A stretch of 64,000 bases of DNA from Microbacterium bovistercoris (GCF_003387575.1 NZ_QUAB01000041.1:111308-175307), one strand, 5' to 3'. Positions 26,651 through 37,107 are shown, counted from the first letter of the stretch. Notes: generated from the sequence alone by a model not told the origin. Numbers and translations: made by a program.

Positions 26651-27952
26651 ATGAAACCACCCGTACCGTCTCGGACTCTCGCCGCAGAGCTCACCCATGC
26701 CGAACCGGGCACCGAGGTTCGTTTGCAGGGCCACGTGCACCGCAGACGCGAACTCGCCACGGTGAGCTTTCTCATCATCCGCGACCGCTCCGGGCTCGCT
26801 CAGGTCGTCGTCCGCGCCGACGAGATCGGCGACGACGGGCTCCCGCCCGAGGAGACCGTCGTCGACATCGTCGGCATCGCCACGGCGAACGCCCATGCGC
26901 CCGGCGGCATCGAGGTCGTCTCCCCCGTCGTCACGCTGCTCACCGAGCCGGCTGCAACGCCACCGGTCGAGCTGTGGCGACCGGCGCTGACCGCTGGGCT
27001 CCCGACCCTGTTGGACAACGCCCCAGTGACCTGGCGTCACCCGGCGCAGCGCGCCAAATGGCAGATTGCATCAGCAAGCCTGCAGGGCTTCCGCGCCACT
27101 CTGGACGCCGCGGGCTTCACCGAGATCCAGACGCCCAAGCTCGTGGCATCCGCCACGGAGTCCGGCGCGAACGTGTTTCCGGTGGACTACTTCGGCCGCC
27201 AGGCGTTCCTCGCTCAGAGCCCGCAGTTCTACAAGCAGCAGCTCGTCGGCGTCTTCGAGCGCGTCTACGAGGTCGGGCCGGTGTTCCGCGCCGAGCCGCA
27301 CGACACGGTCCGGCACCTCGCCGAGTACGTCTCCCTCGATGTGGAGTTCGGCTTCATCAGCGACCACCACGATGTGCTCAGGATGCTGCGCACGGTGCTC
27401 ACGGGCATGACCGACGCGATTGCGATGCAGGCGGGCGAAGCGGTCGAGCTGCTGCAGCTCCGGCTTCCGTCGATCCCCGACGAGATCCCGGTGATCCACT
27501 TCTCCGAGGCCCTGACGCGCGTCGGCGCTCCTGCCGACGAACCGGACCTCGCCCCCGAGCACGAGCGAATCCTGGGCGACTGGGCCTTGCGGGAATTCGG
27601 CAGCGACGTGCTGGCAGTCGAGGGCTATCCGATGCGCAAGCGCCCGTTCTACACGCATCCGCAGCCCGACGACACGCGCTGGAGCAACAGCTTCGACCTG
27701 ATCTTCCGTGGACTCGAGCTCGTCACCGGCGGGCAGCGTCTGCACCGCTACGGTGACTACGTCGAAGCGCTCACCGCACGAGGCGAGTCTCCTGCTGCCT
27801 ACGAGGGCTACCTGCAGACGTTCGCGCACGGAATGCCCCCGCACGGCGGCTTCGCGATCGGACTGGAGCGATGGGTCGGCCGACTGATCGAGGCCCCCAA
27901 CATCCGCGAGGTCACGCTCTTCCCGCGCGACGTGCATCGCCTCACGCCGTGA
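26651..27952 (+). CDS. aspS: Archaeal-type aspartyl-tRNA synthetase, predicted non-discriminating
   Basis: 433-aa class IIb synthetase, the length of archaeal AspRS and well short of bacterial AspRS (about 590). It has an N-terminal OB-fold anticodon domain (about 1-110) and catalytic core with SPQFYKQQLVG, motif 2 (VFRAEPHDTVRHLAEY) and motif 3 (GGFAIGLERWVGRL). No bacterial GAD insertion is seen. His28 (QGHVHR) and Pro84 (HAPGGIE) occupy the positions that, in archaeal and Deinococcus AspRS, distinguish non-discriminating enzymes from discriminating ones (Trp/Lys). It should therefore make Asp-tRNA(Asn) as well as Asp-tRNA(Asp). Controlled by the T-box leader. It is presumably a second AspRS beside a housekeeping bacterial-type one not in this window. 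Confidence 0.88.
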   Translation: MKPPVPSRTLAAELTHAEPGTEVRLQGHVHRRRELATVSFLIIRDRSGLAQVVVRADEIGDDGLPPEETVVDIVGIATANAHAPGGIEVVSPVVTLLTEPAATPPVELWRPALTAGLPTLLDNAPVTWRHPAQRAKWQIASASLQGFRATLDAAGFTEIQTPKLVASATESGANVFPVDYFGRQAFLAQSPQFYKQQLVGVFERVYEVGPVFRAEPHDTVRHLAEYVSLDVEFGFISDHHDVLRMLRTVLTGMTDAIAMQAGEAVELLQLRLPSIPDEIPVIHFSEALTRVGAPADEPDLAPEHERILGDWALREFGSDVLAVEGYPMRKRPFYTHPQPDDTRWSNSFDLIFRGLELVTGGQRLHRYGDYVEALTARGESPAAYEGYLQTFAHGMPPHGGFAIGLERWVGRLIEAPNIREVTLFPRDVHRLTP

Positions 27953-27955
27953 GGG

Positions 27956-27995
27956 CGGCCGGGCTGAGAGCGGATGCCGGTTCTCAGCCCGGCCG
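27956..27995 (+). terminator. Hairpin after the AspRS gene
   Basis: CGGCCGGGCTGAGA (27956-27969) pairs with TCTCAGCCCGGCCG (27982-27995) around a 12-base loop, directly after the stop codon and 4 bases before the convergent gene's stop. Confidence 0.8.
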
Positions 27996-27999
27996 TCCT

Positions 28000-28947
28000 T
28001 CACCGCACTTCGAGCCCGCGCAGCCACTCGTTCGCGGCGACCGGGTACAGCGGCACATCGAGGTCGGCGTCATCGAACGGACGCCACACCACGGGAACGA
28101 TCGAGCCGTCGATCTCTGTGAGCGTTCCGCCTTCCGCGGGCGGCTCGGGATCGAGTCGTCCGCGGTACAGAGCGACGATCTCGTGTCCGAGATCTCCGTC
28201 GAGCCGGAAGATGTTCTCGACCACTCCCAGGAAGGCGAGGTCGCGGATCTGCGCGCCGAGCTCCTCATCGACCTCACGGATGATCGCCTCGCGGTGCGTC
28301 TCCCCCAATTCGACGCTCCCGCCGACGAACCGGTCATACCCCTGCGGGTCCTCGAGCGAGGGCGCGTTCCTGCTCACCAGGTGCCGTCTGCCGTCAGGGC
28401 TCGGCGCGATCAGCATGGCCTTGACACGGATGTACGAGCGATCGATCGGCATGTCTCCATCCTTCAGCTTCGGCAGTTCGGCCACGATCTCGGCCTTGCT
28501 CGCCGTGTAGTCGCCCCACCCGGTGGCCTGCACCGCGGCGCGCTCTTTGACGGCGAGGTAACGGGCGCGGGCATCGGACGACCGTCGGAGCAGATCACGG
28601 AAGTCCACGCGATCCCGCCACTGACGAGAGCCGTCGATGACGACGTGCACGACAGCCGTACGAGCTTCGCGGTTCGGAAGACTCAGCCACGCATGGCCGT
28701 CCCGTTCTCCCTCCAGGTCGAATCCATCCGCCACGAGCAGGGCCACCGTCGCCGAGATCCGGCCTGAGGGCACGCCGATGAGGACGTCGATCACATCCTT
28801 CGCAGGGAGCTCGGGAACGGATGTCGACCCGATGTGCTCGATCGGCACGGCGCCCAGGGTCGCTGCGATCCGTTCACGCAGCGTCCCGTATCGCTCGGCC
28901 CACTCATCGAAGCGACTGAGGACCAGGACGACCCGCTCCCCCGTCAT
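28000..28947 (-). CDS. GrpB (UPF0157)-NUDIX fusion protein
   Basis: 315-aa two-domain protein. Residues 1-165 are a GrpB/UPF0157 nucleotidyltransferase-like domain (AVPIEHIGSTSVPELPAKDV, about residue 33), and residues 166-315 are a NUDIX hydrolase with GGSVELGETHREAIIREVDEEL. An in-frame Met at residue 166 corresponds exactly to the start of the standalone NUDIX copy, so the fusion may have arisen by joining two genes, and that ATG may still be used. GrpB proteins resemble nucleotidyltransferases of unknown substrate. It overlaps the 93-aa gene by 4 bases and ends the minus-strand gene train. Confidence 0.87.
   Translation of the reverse strand: MTGERVVLVLSRFDEWAERYGTLRERIAATLGAVPIEHIGSTSVPELPAKDVIDVLIGVPSGRISATVALLVADGFDLEGERDGHAWLSLPNREARTAVVHVVIDGSRQWRDRVDFRDLLRRSSDARARYLAVKERAAVQATGWGDYTASKAEIVAELPKLKDGDMPIDRSYIRVKAMLIAPSPDGRRHLVSRNAPSLEDPQGYDRFVGGSVELGETHREAIIREVDEELGAQIRDLAFLGVVENIFRLDGDLGHEIVALYRGRLDPEPPAEGGTLTEIDGSIVPVVWRPFDDADLDVPLYPVAANEWLRGLEVR
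28068..28452. repeat. Direct repeat copy B (NUDIX coding sequence)
   Basis: 385 bases matching 25258-25642 without gaps, same orientation; inside the GrpB-NUDIX fusion gene. Bounds the AspRS cassette on the right. Confidence 0.85.
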
Positions 28948-29225
28948 CGCTCGGCGAGTTCTGCGGGCAGCTCGGTGATGAGGATGTTCGTCGCGCCGAC
29001 CAATGCGGCGACGACCTCGGGTGCCGCCGTCGCGTAGAGCTGCGCATAGTCGTGTTCACCGCGATCCTCATCGATCCGGTAGGCCAGTGCGAACGTCGCA
29101 TCCGTCGGATTCTGCTTCCGCAGTTCGCCGGCGAGCGCCCTCACCTCGTCATCGTCACTCTGCACGAACGCGTCGCTCGCCAGATACCGAGCGGGATCAG
29201 CCGCACCGAACATCGGATCGTTCAT
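28944..29225 (-). CDS. Hypothetical protein, 93 aa
   Basis: Not recognised. 93 aa, acidic, no signal peptide or membrane segment, Ala-rich with a predicted mostly helical pattern (DEVRALAGELRKQNPTDATF, then EVVAALVGATNIL). It overlaps both neighbours by 4 bases (ATGA), with the methyltransferase gene upstream and GrpB-NUDIX downstream. That supports it being a real, co-translated gene, perhaps a small partner of one of them. Confidence 0.7.
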   Translation of the reverse strand: MNDPMFGAADPARYLASDAFVQSDDDEVRALAGELRKQNPTDATFALAYRIDEDRGEHDYAQLYATAAPEVVAALVGATNILITELPAELAER

Positions 29226-30022
29226 TGCAGGCGCACCCGCGCGATTGCGAGCATATGCGCGCTCTGGTCCCGGATGCCCGGCTCGGCGGATGCAGCGCGC
29301 GCCAGGATCATCGCGGCGTCCTGCACGTCCTGACCGAGGCCGCTCGCCACCTCGAGGAAAAGCCCCGCAGGCCCCTCGACGCCGACGACGTCGAGAACGT
29401 CCAACCCCGCTGCCTCGACCTCCGCAAGCAGTTCTTCGGCGGTGTGGAAGTGTCCGGCGGGGAAGCGCATCCCTGATCCCGGCGTGCCGTCCGCGATCAG
29501 TGCTGCCCACTCCCCCGGGATCGGCGAGGGAACCTCACGCGCCAGAGTCGCGGCACCGAACGCGACATATCGCGAAAGCCCGGCGGCGAGCACCATTCCG
29601 CCCGGACGCACGACGCGCGCTGCCTCGCGCAGCGCCGTGAGCCGATCCTCCGCGGACGCCAGGTGGTACAGCGGCCCGAGCAGCAGCGCCGCGTCGAACG
29701 ATCCGTCCTCGTAGGGAAGCGCCCGAGCGTCACCGACCCGCGCGGCGACCCCTGCTTCGGAGGCGCGTTCGACATGCTTCGGCACAGGTTCGATCAACTC
29801 GACGTCGTATCCGTCGCCTTGCAGCGCGACGGCGTGCACACCGGATCCGCCGCCGATGTCGAGCACGCGACCCCGCGGCACGTGCGCACGGATGAGCTCC
29901 TGCGTCCGCCGGAACTCCAGCGGACCCTGAGCCGAACGCGTCGTCAGCCGCACGCTCTCGTCGAACACATCGCCGTAGTAGGTCTGGATGCGTGCGTCGA
30001 TCTCGGTCTGCGAAGAGGTCAT
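29222..30022 (-). CDS. Class I SAM-dependent methyltransferase
   Basis: 266-aa methyltransferase. Motif I is VLDIGGGSGVHAVALQ (about residue 55), ELIEPVPKHVERA is motif II, and FDAALLLGPLYHLAS with GGMVLAAGLSRYVAFG follow. It resembles small-molecule methyltransferases of the UbiE/methyltransf_25 type; the substrate is unknown. The start codon ATG at 30022 is 9 bases after the TrmH stop, and its stop overlaps the next gene. Confidence 0.87.
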   Translation of the reverse strand: MTSSQTEIDARIQTYYGDVFDESVRLTTRSAQGPLEFRRTQELIRAHVPRGRVLDIGGGSGVHAVALQGDGYDVELIEPVPKHVERASEAGVAARVGDARALPYEDGSFDAALLLGPLYHLASAEDRLTALREAARVVRPGGMVLAAGLSRYVAFGAATLAREVPSPIPGEWAALIADGTPGSGMRFPAGHFHTAEELLAEVEAAGLDVLDVVGVEGPAGLFLEVASGLGQDVQDAAMILARAASAEPGIRDQSAHMLAIARVRLQ

Positions 30023-30031
30023 GAACGGATG

Positions 30032-30844
30032 CTAGCGAGCCGCACGCTGCCGTGCGGCTTCGTACAGCATGAGCGTCGCCGCGTTCGACGCATTCAGCGA
30101 GCTCGCCGAACCCCGCATCGGAACCCGCACTGTGACATCCGCAGCCTCGCGCCACCCGCGCGAGAGTCCGACCGTCTCATTGCCGATCAGCACCAGGCTC
30201 GGCTGCGTGAAGTCGTAGTCCCAGACGTCCACGTCGCCATGCTCGTCGGTCGCGACCAGCGTCACCGGGAGGCCCGTCGAGCGGATCCCGGAGACCCAAT
30301 CCTGCACCGGCCCCTGCGACGCCGCGCGCACCACAGGTGTCGCGAACAGCGATCCGGTCGATGAGCGCACCGACTTCGGGTCGTACGGATCGGCGGCGTG
30401 CCCCGACACGATGAGTCCGTGCCCGCCGAGGGCGTCGAGTGATCTCAGGATCGCGCCGATGTTGCCCGGCTGCGTCGGGCGGTCGAACACCATCCCGAGG
30501 AAGTCCTCCGGCGTCGGAATGCGGGCGAAGTCATCATCCGGCATCTGCGCGATGAGGATCAGCTCGGGCGCCTCATCGTCCTTGCCGGAGAGCTCTGCGA
30601 GCAACTCGGCACTCATCGCGATCGATTCAGACGCCGAGGACAGCGCCTCCTGCGCCCATGATGACAGCTTCCGCTGCGCATTGAAGATCGCCGTCTCGAT
30701 CGTCCAGCCGTGCGCGATCGCCTGATTGATCGGGCGCACGCCCTGCACGAGGAAATGGCCGTCGCGCAGCCGCCTGTTGCGGTTGTGCAGCAGCGCTTCG
30801 ATCAGCTGGAAGCGCGAATTGCGGGATGAGATCCTCAGCGGCAT
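30032..30844 (-). CDS. SpoU/TrmH-family RNA 2'-O-methyltransferase
   Basis: 270-aa SPOUT-fold enzyme. The N-terminal 90 residues form the RNA-binding part (RDGHFLVQGVRPINQAI). The knotted SAM domain shows MVFDRPTQPGNIGAILRSLD, LILIGNETVGLSRGW-like LVLIGNETVGLS, and VRVPMRGSASSLNASNAATL, the family's three motifs. It likely methylates rRNA or tRNA ribose; it could also be a resistance methyltransferase, as for thiostrepton or avilamycin resistance. It starts 4 bases after the UvrA-like stop, so it is probably in the same transcript. Confidence 0.88.
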   Translation of the reverse strand: MPLRISSRNSRFQLIEALLHNRNRRLRDGHFLVQGVRPINQAIAHGWTIETAIFNAQRKLSSWAQEALSSASESIAMSAELLAELSGKDDEAPELILIAQMPDDDFARIPTPEDFLGMVFDRPTQPGNIGAILRSLDALGGHGLIVSGHAADPYDPKSVRSSTGSLFATPVVRAASQGPVQDWVSGIRSTGLPVTLVATDEHGDVDVWDYDFTQPSLVLIGNETVGLSRGWREAADVTVRVPMRGSASSLNASNAATLMLYEAARQRAAR

Positions 30845-30848
30845 CCGA

Positions 30849-33197
<2,349 letters not shown>

Positions 33198-33213
33198 CGT
33201 CGTCCTCTCTGGC

Positions 33214-33624
33214 TCAGGCTGCCTGCTGCAGACGCACCATATTGCCCGCCGGGTCTCGGAACGCGCAATCACGGATGCCGTAGGGCTGATCGATCGGCTC
33301 CTGCACCACGTCGGCACCCTTGGCCTCGATGGCCGCGAACGCCTCATCCACGTCGGTCGTCTGGAGCACGATGCCCCCGTAGCTGCCCTTGGCCATGAGC
33401 TCGAGGATCGTGGTGCGCTCCTGGTCATTGATGCCGGGGTCGACGGCCGGCGGCGTCAGCACGATCGCCGTGTCCGGCTGGCCGACCGGTCCGACCGTGA
33501 TCCATCTCATCTCCTGATAGCCGACGTCCTTGCGCACTTCAAATCCGAGCACGTCCCGGTAGAAGGCGAGGGATGCCTCGGCGTCGGTGTGCGGAAGGAA
33601 ACTGGCGTTGATCTTGATGTCCAT
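33214..33624 (-). CDS. VOC family protein
   Basis: 136-aa glyoxalase-fold protein: INASFLPHTDAEASLAFYRD at the start, DVLGFEVRKDVGYQEMRW, TDVDEAFAAIEAKGADVVQE, and FRDPAGNMVRLQQ at the end. It may sequester or modify a small molecule. It lies between the AraC regulator (10 bases upstream) and the UvrA-like gene (16 bases downstream), an arrangement I associate with actinobacterial stress or resistance cassettes. Confidence 0.85.
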   Translation of the reverse strand: MDIKINASFLPHTDAEASLAFYRDVLGFEVRKDVGYQEMRWITVGPVGQPDTAIVLTPPAVDPGINDQERTTILELMAKGSYGGIVLQTTDVDEAFAAIEAKGADVVQEPIDQPYGIRDCAFRDPAGNMVRLQQAA

Positions 33625-33634
33625 GTCTCCGACG

Positions 33635-34069
33635 CTACGCATCGCTGCCCGCGCCCGCTTCTCGATTCCTGATCGGTCTCGTGGCCTGCTTCTCGACCCA
33701 GGACGGGATGCCGGGCCCGAGCCCTGGGTCGTCCCGGTAGGTGCTCGGCGGCGCTCCGACGAGCTCGGAGAAGCGGGTGCTGAAGGTACCGAGCGAGGAG
33801 AACCCCACCTCGAAGCAGACGTCGGTGACCGATAGGTCGCCACGCCGGAGCAGTGCCATGGCCCGCTCGATCCGGCGCGTCATCAGGTACGAGTACGGCG
33901 ACTCGCCGAAAGTCTGCTTGAAGCGCCTGCTGAGGTGTCCGGCAGACATGTGCGCTCCCCTGGCCAGGGCCTCGACGTCGAGCGGCTGAGCGTACTCGCG
34001 GTCGATCCGGTCACGGACTTTGCGGAGAACGACGAGCTCACGCAGTCGCGGGTCATCCGCCGGTGTCAC
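33635..34069 (-). CDS. AraC-family transcriptional regulator
   Basis: 144-aa regulator consisting almost only of the double helix-turn-helix: LDVEALARGAHMSAGHLSRR then RRIERAMALLRRGDLSVTDV and VGFSSLGTFSTRFSELVGA. No ligand domain is seen. The GTG at 34069 is chosen because GAGG lies 7 bases upstream; an earlier GTG at 34108 would add 13 residues. It likely regulates the VOC and UvrA-like genes that follow. Confidence 0.85.
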   Translation of the reverse strand: MTPADDPRLRELVVLRKVRDRIDREYAQPLDVEALARGAHMSAGHLSRRFKQTFGESPYSYLMTRRIERAMALLRRGDLSVTDVCFEVGFSSLGTFSTRFSELVGAPPSTYRDDPGLGPGIPSWVEKQATRPIRNREAGAGSDA

Positions 34070-34173
34070 ATTCACCTCACGATCGTGGCACGGGCTGCGG
34101 GGTTCCACGGAATGGAAACGGCAACCACTACGCTGGTACCTGCCTCACAGGAGGTTCCCAGAAAGGAAACATC

Positions 34174-34764
34174 ATGTCTGATGCTCTCTCGGAAGCGAAG
34201 GGCTTCGTCAAGTCCGTCCGGGTCTTCCTCGCCGTCTCGGGCGCGATCGCCCTCATCGCCGGCCTCATCCTGCTCATCTGGCCGGGTAAGTCGGCAGTGA
34301 TCGTCACGGCGATCATCGCCGCGTACCTGATCATCGCCGGTCTGGTCTACATCGCGCTCGGCATCTTCTCCAAGGAGAAGGGCGGGTGGGCGCGTGTGGG
34401 CCACATCGTGCTCGGCCTGATCTACATCGTCGCCGGTGTGATCGCGTTCACCAACCTGGCCGCGGCCGCCGCGACGCTCGCCTTCGTGGTCGCCATCCTG
34501 ATCGGTGTCAGCTGGATCATCGACGGCATCGTCTCGCTCAGCCTGCTGGGCAAGGCCGCCTCGAAGACGTGGACCGTCATCTACTCGATCCTCAGCATCG
34601 TCGCCGGTGTCGTCGTGCTCTTCTCGCCGCTGTACGCCGCTGTCGTGCTGTGGTGGATCCTGGGCATCGCCCTCGTGGTGCTCGGCATCGTGCAGATCGT
34701 CCGTGCGATCACGCTCGGCAAGGATGCGAAGGAGATCGAGGACACCCTCAAGACCGAGGTCTGA
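34174..34764 (+). CDS. HdeD-like DUF308 membrane protein
   Basis: 196-aa membrane protein with about six hydrophobic segments in a repeat pattern (ALIAGLILLIWPGKSAVIVT, LVYIALGIFSKEKGGWAR, WWILGIALVVLGIVQIVRA). DUF308/HdeD proteins are linked to acid or envelope stress; function is unknown here. A good ribosome site (AAAGGA) precedes the ATG. It stands alone, ending at a very strong hairpin. Confidence 0.85.
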   Translation: MSDALSEAKGFVKSVRVFLAVSGAIALIAGLILLIWPGKSAVIVTAIIAAYLIIAGLVYIALGIFSKEKGGWARVGHIVLGLIYIVAGVIAFTNLAAAAATLAFVVAILIGVSWIIDGIVSLSLLGKAASKTWTVIYSILSIVAGVVVLFSPLYAAVVLWWILGIALVVLGIVQIVRAITLGKDAKEIEDTLKTEV

Positions 34765-34774
34765 TCCGCGCACT

Positions 34775-34817
34775 CATGAGAATGGCCCCGTCCGAATCGG
34801 ACGGGGCCATTCTCATG
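34775..34817. terminator. Perfect bidirectional hairpin
   Basis: A 20-base stem (34775-34794 with 34798-34817) without mismatch around the loop AAT. It lies 10 bases after the DUF308 stop and 12 bases beyond the minus-strand SDR stop, so it can serve both convergent genes. Confidence 0.85.
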
Positions 34818-34829
34818 CACGCGGTGAGG

Positions 34830-35594
34830 TCACTCGGCGACGAAGCCGGAGGTGTCCCCCACCAGGCGGGTGTTGTCCTCGGGCACCGGGTCCACGGCAG
34901 CCTGTGCGACCTCGGCCGCGAACTCCGACACGTTGTAGAGCTTGCCGGCGGACTCGCGGCGCTCCGAGATCGCCCCCGGGTTCATCCGCTCGAGAAGGGT
35001 GGCGGTGATGGTCCCCTCGATCATGTCGCCGGAGACGACGGTGAACCCGACGCCCGCCTCGGCGAGGCCGGGGATGAGCTCGCGCAGAGCATCCTCGCCG
35101 GCACGCTTGGACTTGGCGACCGGCTCGTACTCGGGCATCGTCGGGGTGGTCCTGATGAAGTGCGCCTGATGGCTGGTCACGAAGACCACACGCGAGCCCT
35201 CACCCAGCAGCGGACGGGCCTGCTCCAGCACGTCGACCTGCGCGTCGCGGTTCAGCTTCAGCGCATAGTCCTCGGCCATGCCGGACTCCATGCCTCCGGA
35301 GGCGTTGAGCACCAGGATGTCGAGGCGACCGAACTCCTCGGTCACCTTCGCGAACATCTCGCCGACGGATGCCGGGTCGGTGAGGTCCGCCGCGACGACG
35401 AGCGCCTTGCGGCCCAGGCCGCGCAGCTCGGTCGCGAGCTTCTCGGCACGGGGCGCCTTGTTGCGGTAGTTGATCACCACGTCGGCCCCGGCCTGCGCGA
35501 AATAGCGGACGGTGTCGGCGCCGATGCCCCGCGACGATCCGGTGACGAGAGCCACCTTGCCGTCGAGGGAGCCAGCGGGAAGAACGTCGGTCAC
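34830..35594 (-). CDS. SDR family oxidoreductase
   Basis: 254-aa short-chain dehydrogenase/reductase. The cofactor motif TGSSRGIGAD (about residues 19-28) and VLNASGGMESG (the NNAG equivalent, altered to NASG) are seen. The active-site region SHQAHF...YEPVAKSK has Tyr and Lys four residues apart instead of the usual three, so catalysis is uncertain. NADP-type use is suggested by NYRNKAPRAEKL after the fold. GTG start with AAGGAG upstream. Confidence 0.85.
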   Translation of the reverse strand: MTDVLPAGSLDGKVALVTGSSRGIGADTVRYFAQAGADVVINYRNKAPRAEKLATELRGLGRKALVVAADLTDPASVGEMFAKVTEEFGRLDILVLNASGGMESGMAEDYALKLNRDAQVDVLEQARPLLGEGSRVVFVTSHQAHFIRTTPTMPEYEPVAKSKRAGEDALRELIPGLAEAGVGFTVVSGDMIEGTITATLLERMNPGAISERRESAGKLYNVSEFAAEVAQAAVDPVPEDNTRLVGDTSGFVAE

Positions 35595-35711
35595 TGGTGC
35601 TCCTTGGAATGCTCTGTTTCGCCGCGACCGCGACGATCTCACCCTACAACGGAGGGGCCCGCCGACCCGGTCCGGCCCGTGATAGGTTCGCACCAAACAG
35701 GAAGGGTGACC

Positions 35712-36167
35712 ATGTTCGAGATGATCGAGCAGTGGGCGTGGATCGGCTGGCTGGTGCTGATCGCGCTGTTCCTCGTGATCGAGATGCTCTCGCTCGACTT
35801 CACCTTCCTCATGCTCGCCTTCGGCGGCGGCGTCGGTCTCATCACCGATCTGATCGGGATGCCCGTCTGGCTGCAGGTGATCATCGCAGGCATCGCCGCT
35901 GCGCTGTTCATCCTCTTCCTGCGACCGCCGCTGCTGCACCGGCTCCGACGGGGCGAGGACCCCGCCAAGTCCAACGTCGACGCGCTCATCGGCCTGCACG
36001 GCACCGCTCTGGCGGACATCACGCGGATCAGCGGCGAGGTCAAGCTCAGCAACGGCGACACCTGGACCGCGCGCAGCTCGACTGACGCGCCCATCCCCCG
36101 GGGCGGGCGCATCCAGGTCATCGAGATCACCGGGGCGACGGCGGTCGTCCGCCCCGTCAGCGAATAG
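35712..36167 (+). CDS. NfeD-like membrane protein
   Basis: 151-aa protein: two or three membrane helices (WIGWLVLIALFLVIEML, LQVIIAGIAAALFILFL) then a C-terminal OB-like domain (LIGLHGTALADI, WTARSSTDAPIPRGGRIQV). NfeD proteins pair with SPFH proteins, and the next gene, 7 bases on, encodes one. Together they probably organise membrane microdomains or protect membrane proteins. GAAGGGTG precedes the ATG. Confidence 0.9.
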   Translation: MFEMIEQWAWIGWLVLIALFLVIEMLSLDFTFLMLAFGGGVGLITDLIGMPVWLQVIIAGIAAALFILFLRPPLLHRLRRGEDPAKSNVDALIGLHGTALADITRISGEVKLSNGDTWTARSSTDAPIPRGGRIQVIEITGATAVVRPVSE

Positions 36168-36174
36168 GAGCATC

Positions 36175-37107
36175 GTGGACGATTCGTTCATCCCCACAGC
36201 GATCGGGTGGATCCTCGCGATCGCGGTGATCATCCTCGTGATCGTCACCGTCGCGCGTGCGATCCGCATCATCCCGCAGGCCACAGCCGGCGTCGTCGAG
36301 CGCCTCGGGCGCTACCACAAGACCCTGACGCCGGGCCTGAACATCCTGGTGCCCTTCATCGACCGGCTGCGGCCGCTCATCGACATGCGCGAGCAGGTCG
36401 TCTCCTTCCCGCCTCAGCCGGTGATCACCGAGGACAACCTCGTGGTGTCGATCGACACCGTCGTGTACTTCCAGGTGACGGATGCCAGGGCCGCGACGTA
36501 CGAGATCGCCAACTACCTCGGCGCGGTCGAGCAGCTCACCACGACCACCCTGCGCAACGTGGTGGGCGGTCTGAACCTCGAAGAGGCGCTGACGAGCCGC
36601 GATGAGATCAACGGTCAGCTGCGCGTCGTCCTCGACGAGGCGACGGGCAAGTGGGGCATCCGCGTGGGTCGCGTCGAGCTGAAGGCCATCGATCCGCCCG
36701 TCTCCATCCAGGACTCGATGGAGAAGCAGATGCGCGCCGAGCGTGACCGCCGCGCCGCGATCCTCACCGCCGAGGGCTCGAAGCAGTCGCAGATCCTCGA
36801 GGCCGAGGGGCAGCGCCAGGCGGCCATCCTCAAGGCCGAGGGCGACAAGCAGGCCGCCGTGCTGCGAGCGCAGGGCGAGGCGGAGGCCATCCAGAACGTC
36901 TTCTCAGCGATCCACATCGGTCAGCCCGATGACAAGCTGCTGGCCTACCAGTACCTGCAGATGCTGCCGAAGATCAGCGAGAGCCCGTCCAGCAAGCTGT
37001 GGATCATCCCGAGCGAACTGACCGACGCCTTGAAGTCCTTCGGCACGGCATTCTCCCCGAAGCCGGGCGGCACTCCCCCGACGCCTCCGACGCTGCCCGG
37101 CGCGTGA
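36175..37107 (+). CDS. SPFH/Band 7 membrane protein, QmcA/stomatin type
   Basis: 310-aa single-pass membrane protein. One N-terminal membrane helix (about residues 9-28), then the SPFH domain with GVVERLGRYHKTLTPGLNI and VSFPPQPVITEDNLVVSIDT, then a coiled coil rich in Ala/Glu/Gln (AILTAEGSKQSQILEAEGQR). The Pro-rich tail ends the protein. It oligomerises at the membrane and often associates with FtsH-like proteases or NfeD. GTG start; the stop overlaps the next gene (GTGA). Confidence 0.93.
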   Translation: MDDSFIPTAIGWILAIAVIILVIVTVARAIRIIPQATAGVVERLGRYHKTLTPGLNILVPFIDRLRPLIDMREQVVSFPPQPVITEDNLVVSIDTVVYFQVTDARAATYEIANYLGAVEQLTTTTLRNVVGGLNLEEALTSRDEINGQLRVVLDEATGKWGIRVGRVELKAIDPPVSIQDSMEKQMRAERDRRAAILTAEGSKQSQILEAEGQRQAAILKAEGDKQAAVLRAQGEAEAIQNVFSAIHIGQPDDKLLAYQYLQMLPKISESPSSKLWIIPSELTDALKSFGTAFSPKPGGTPPTPPTLPGA

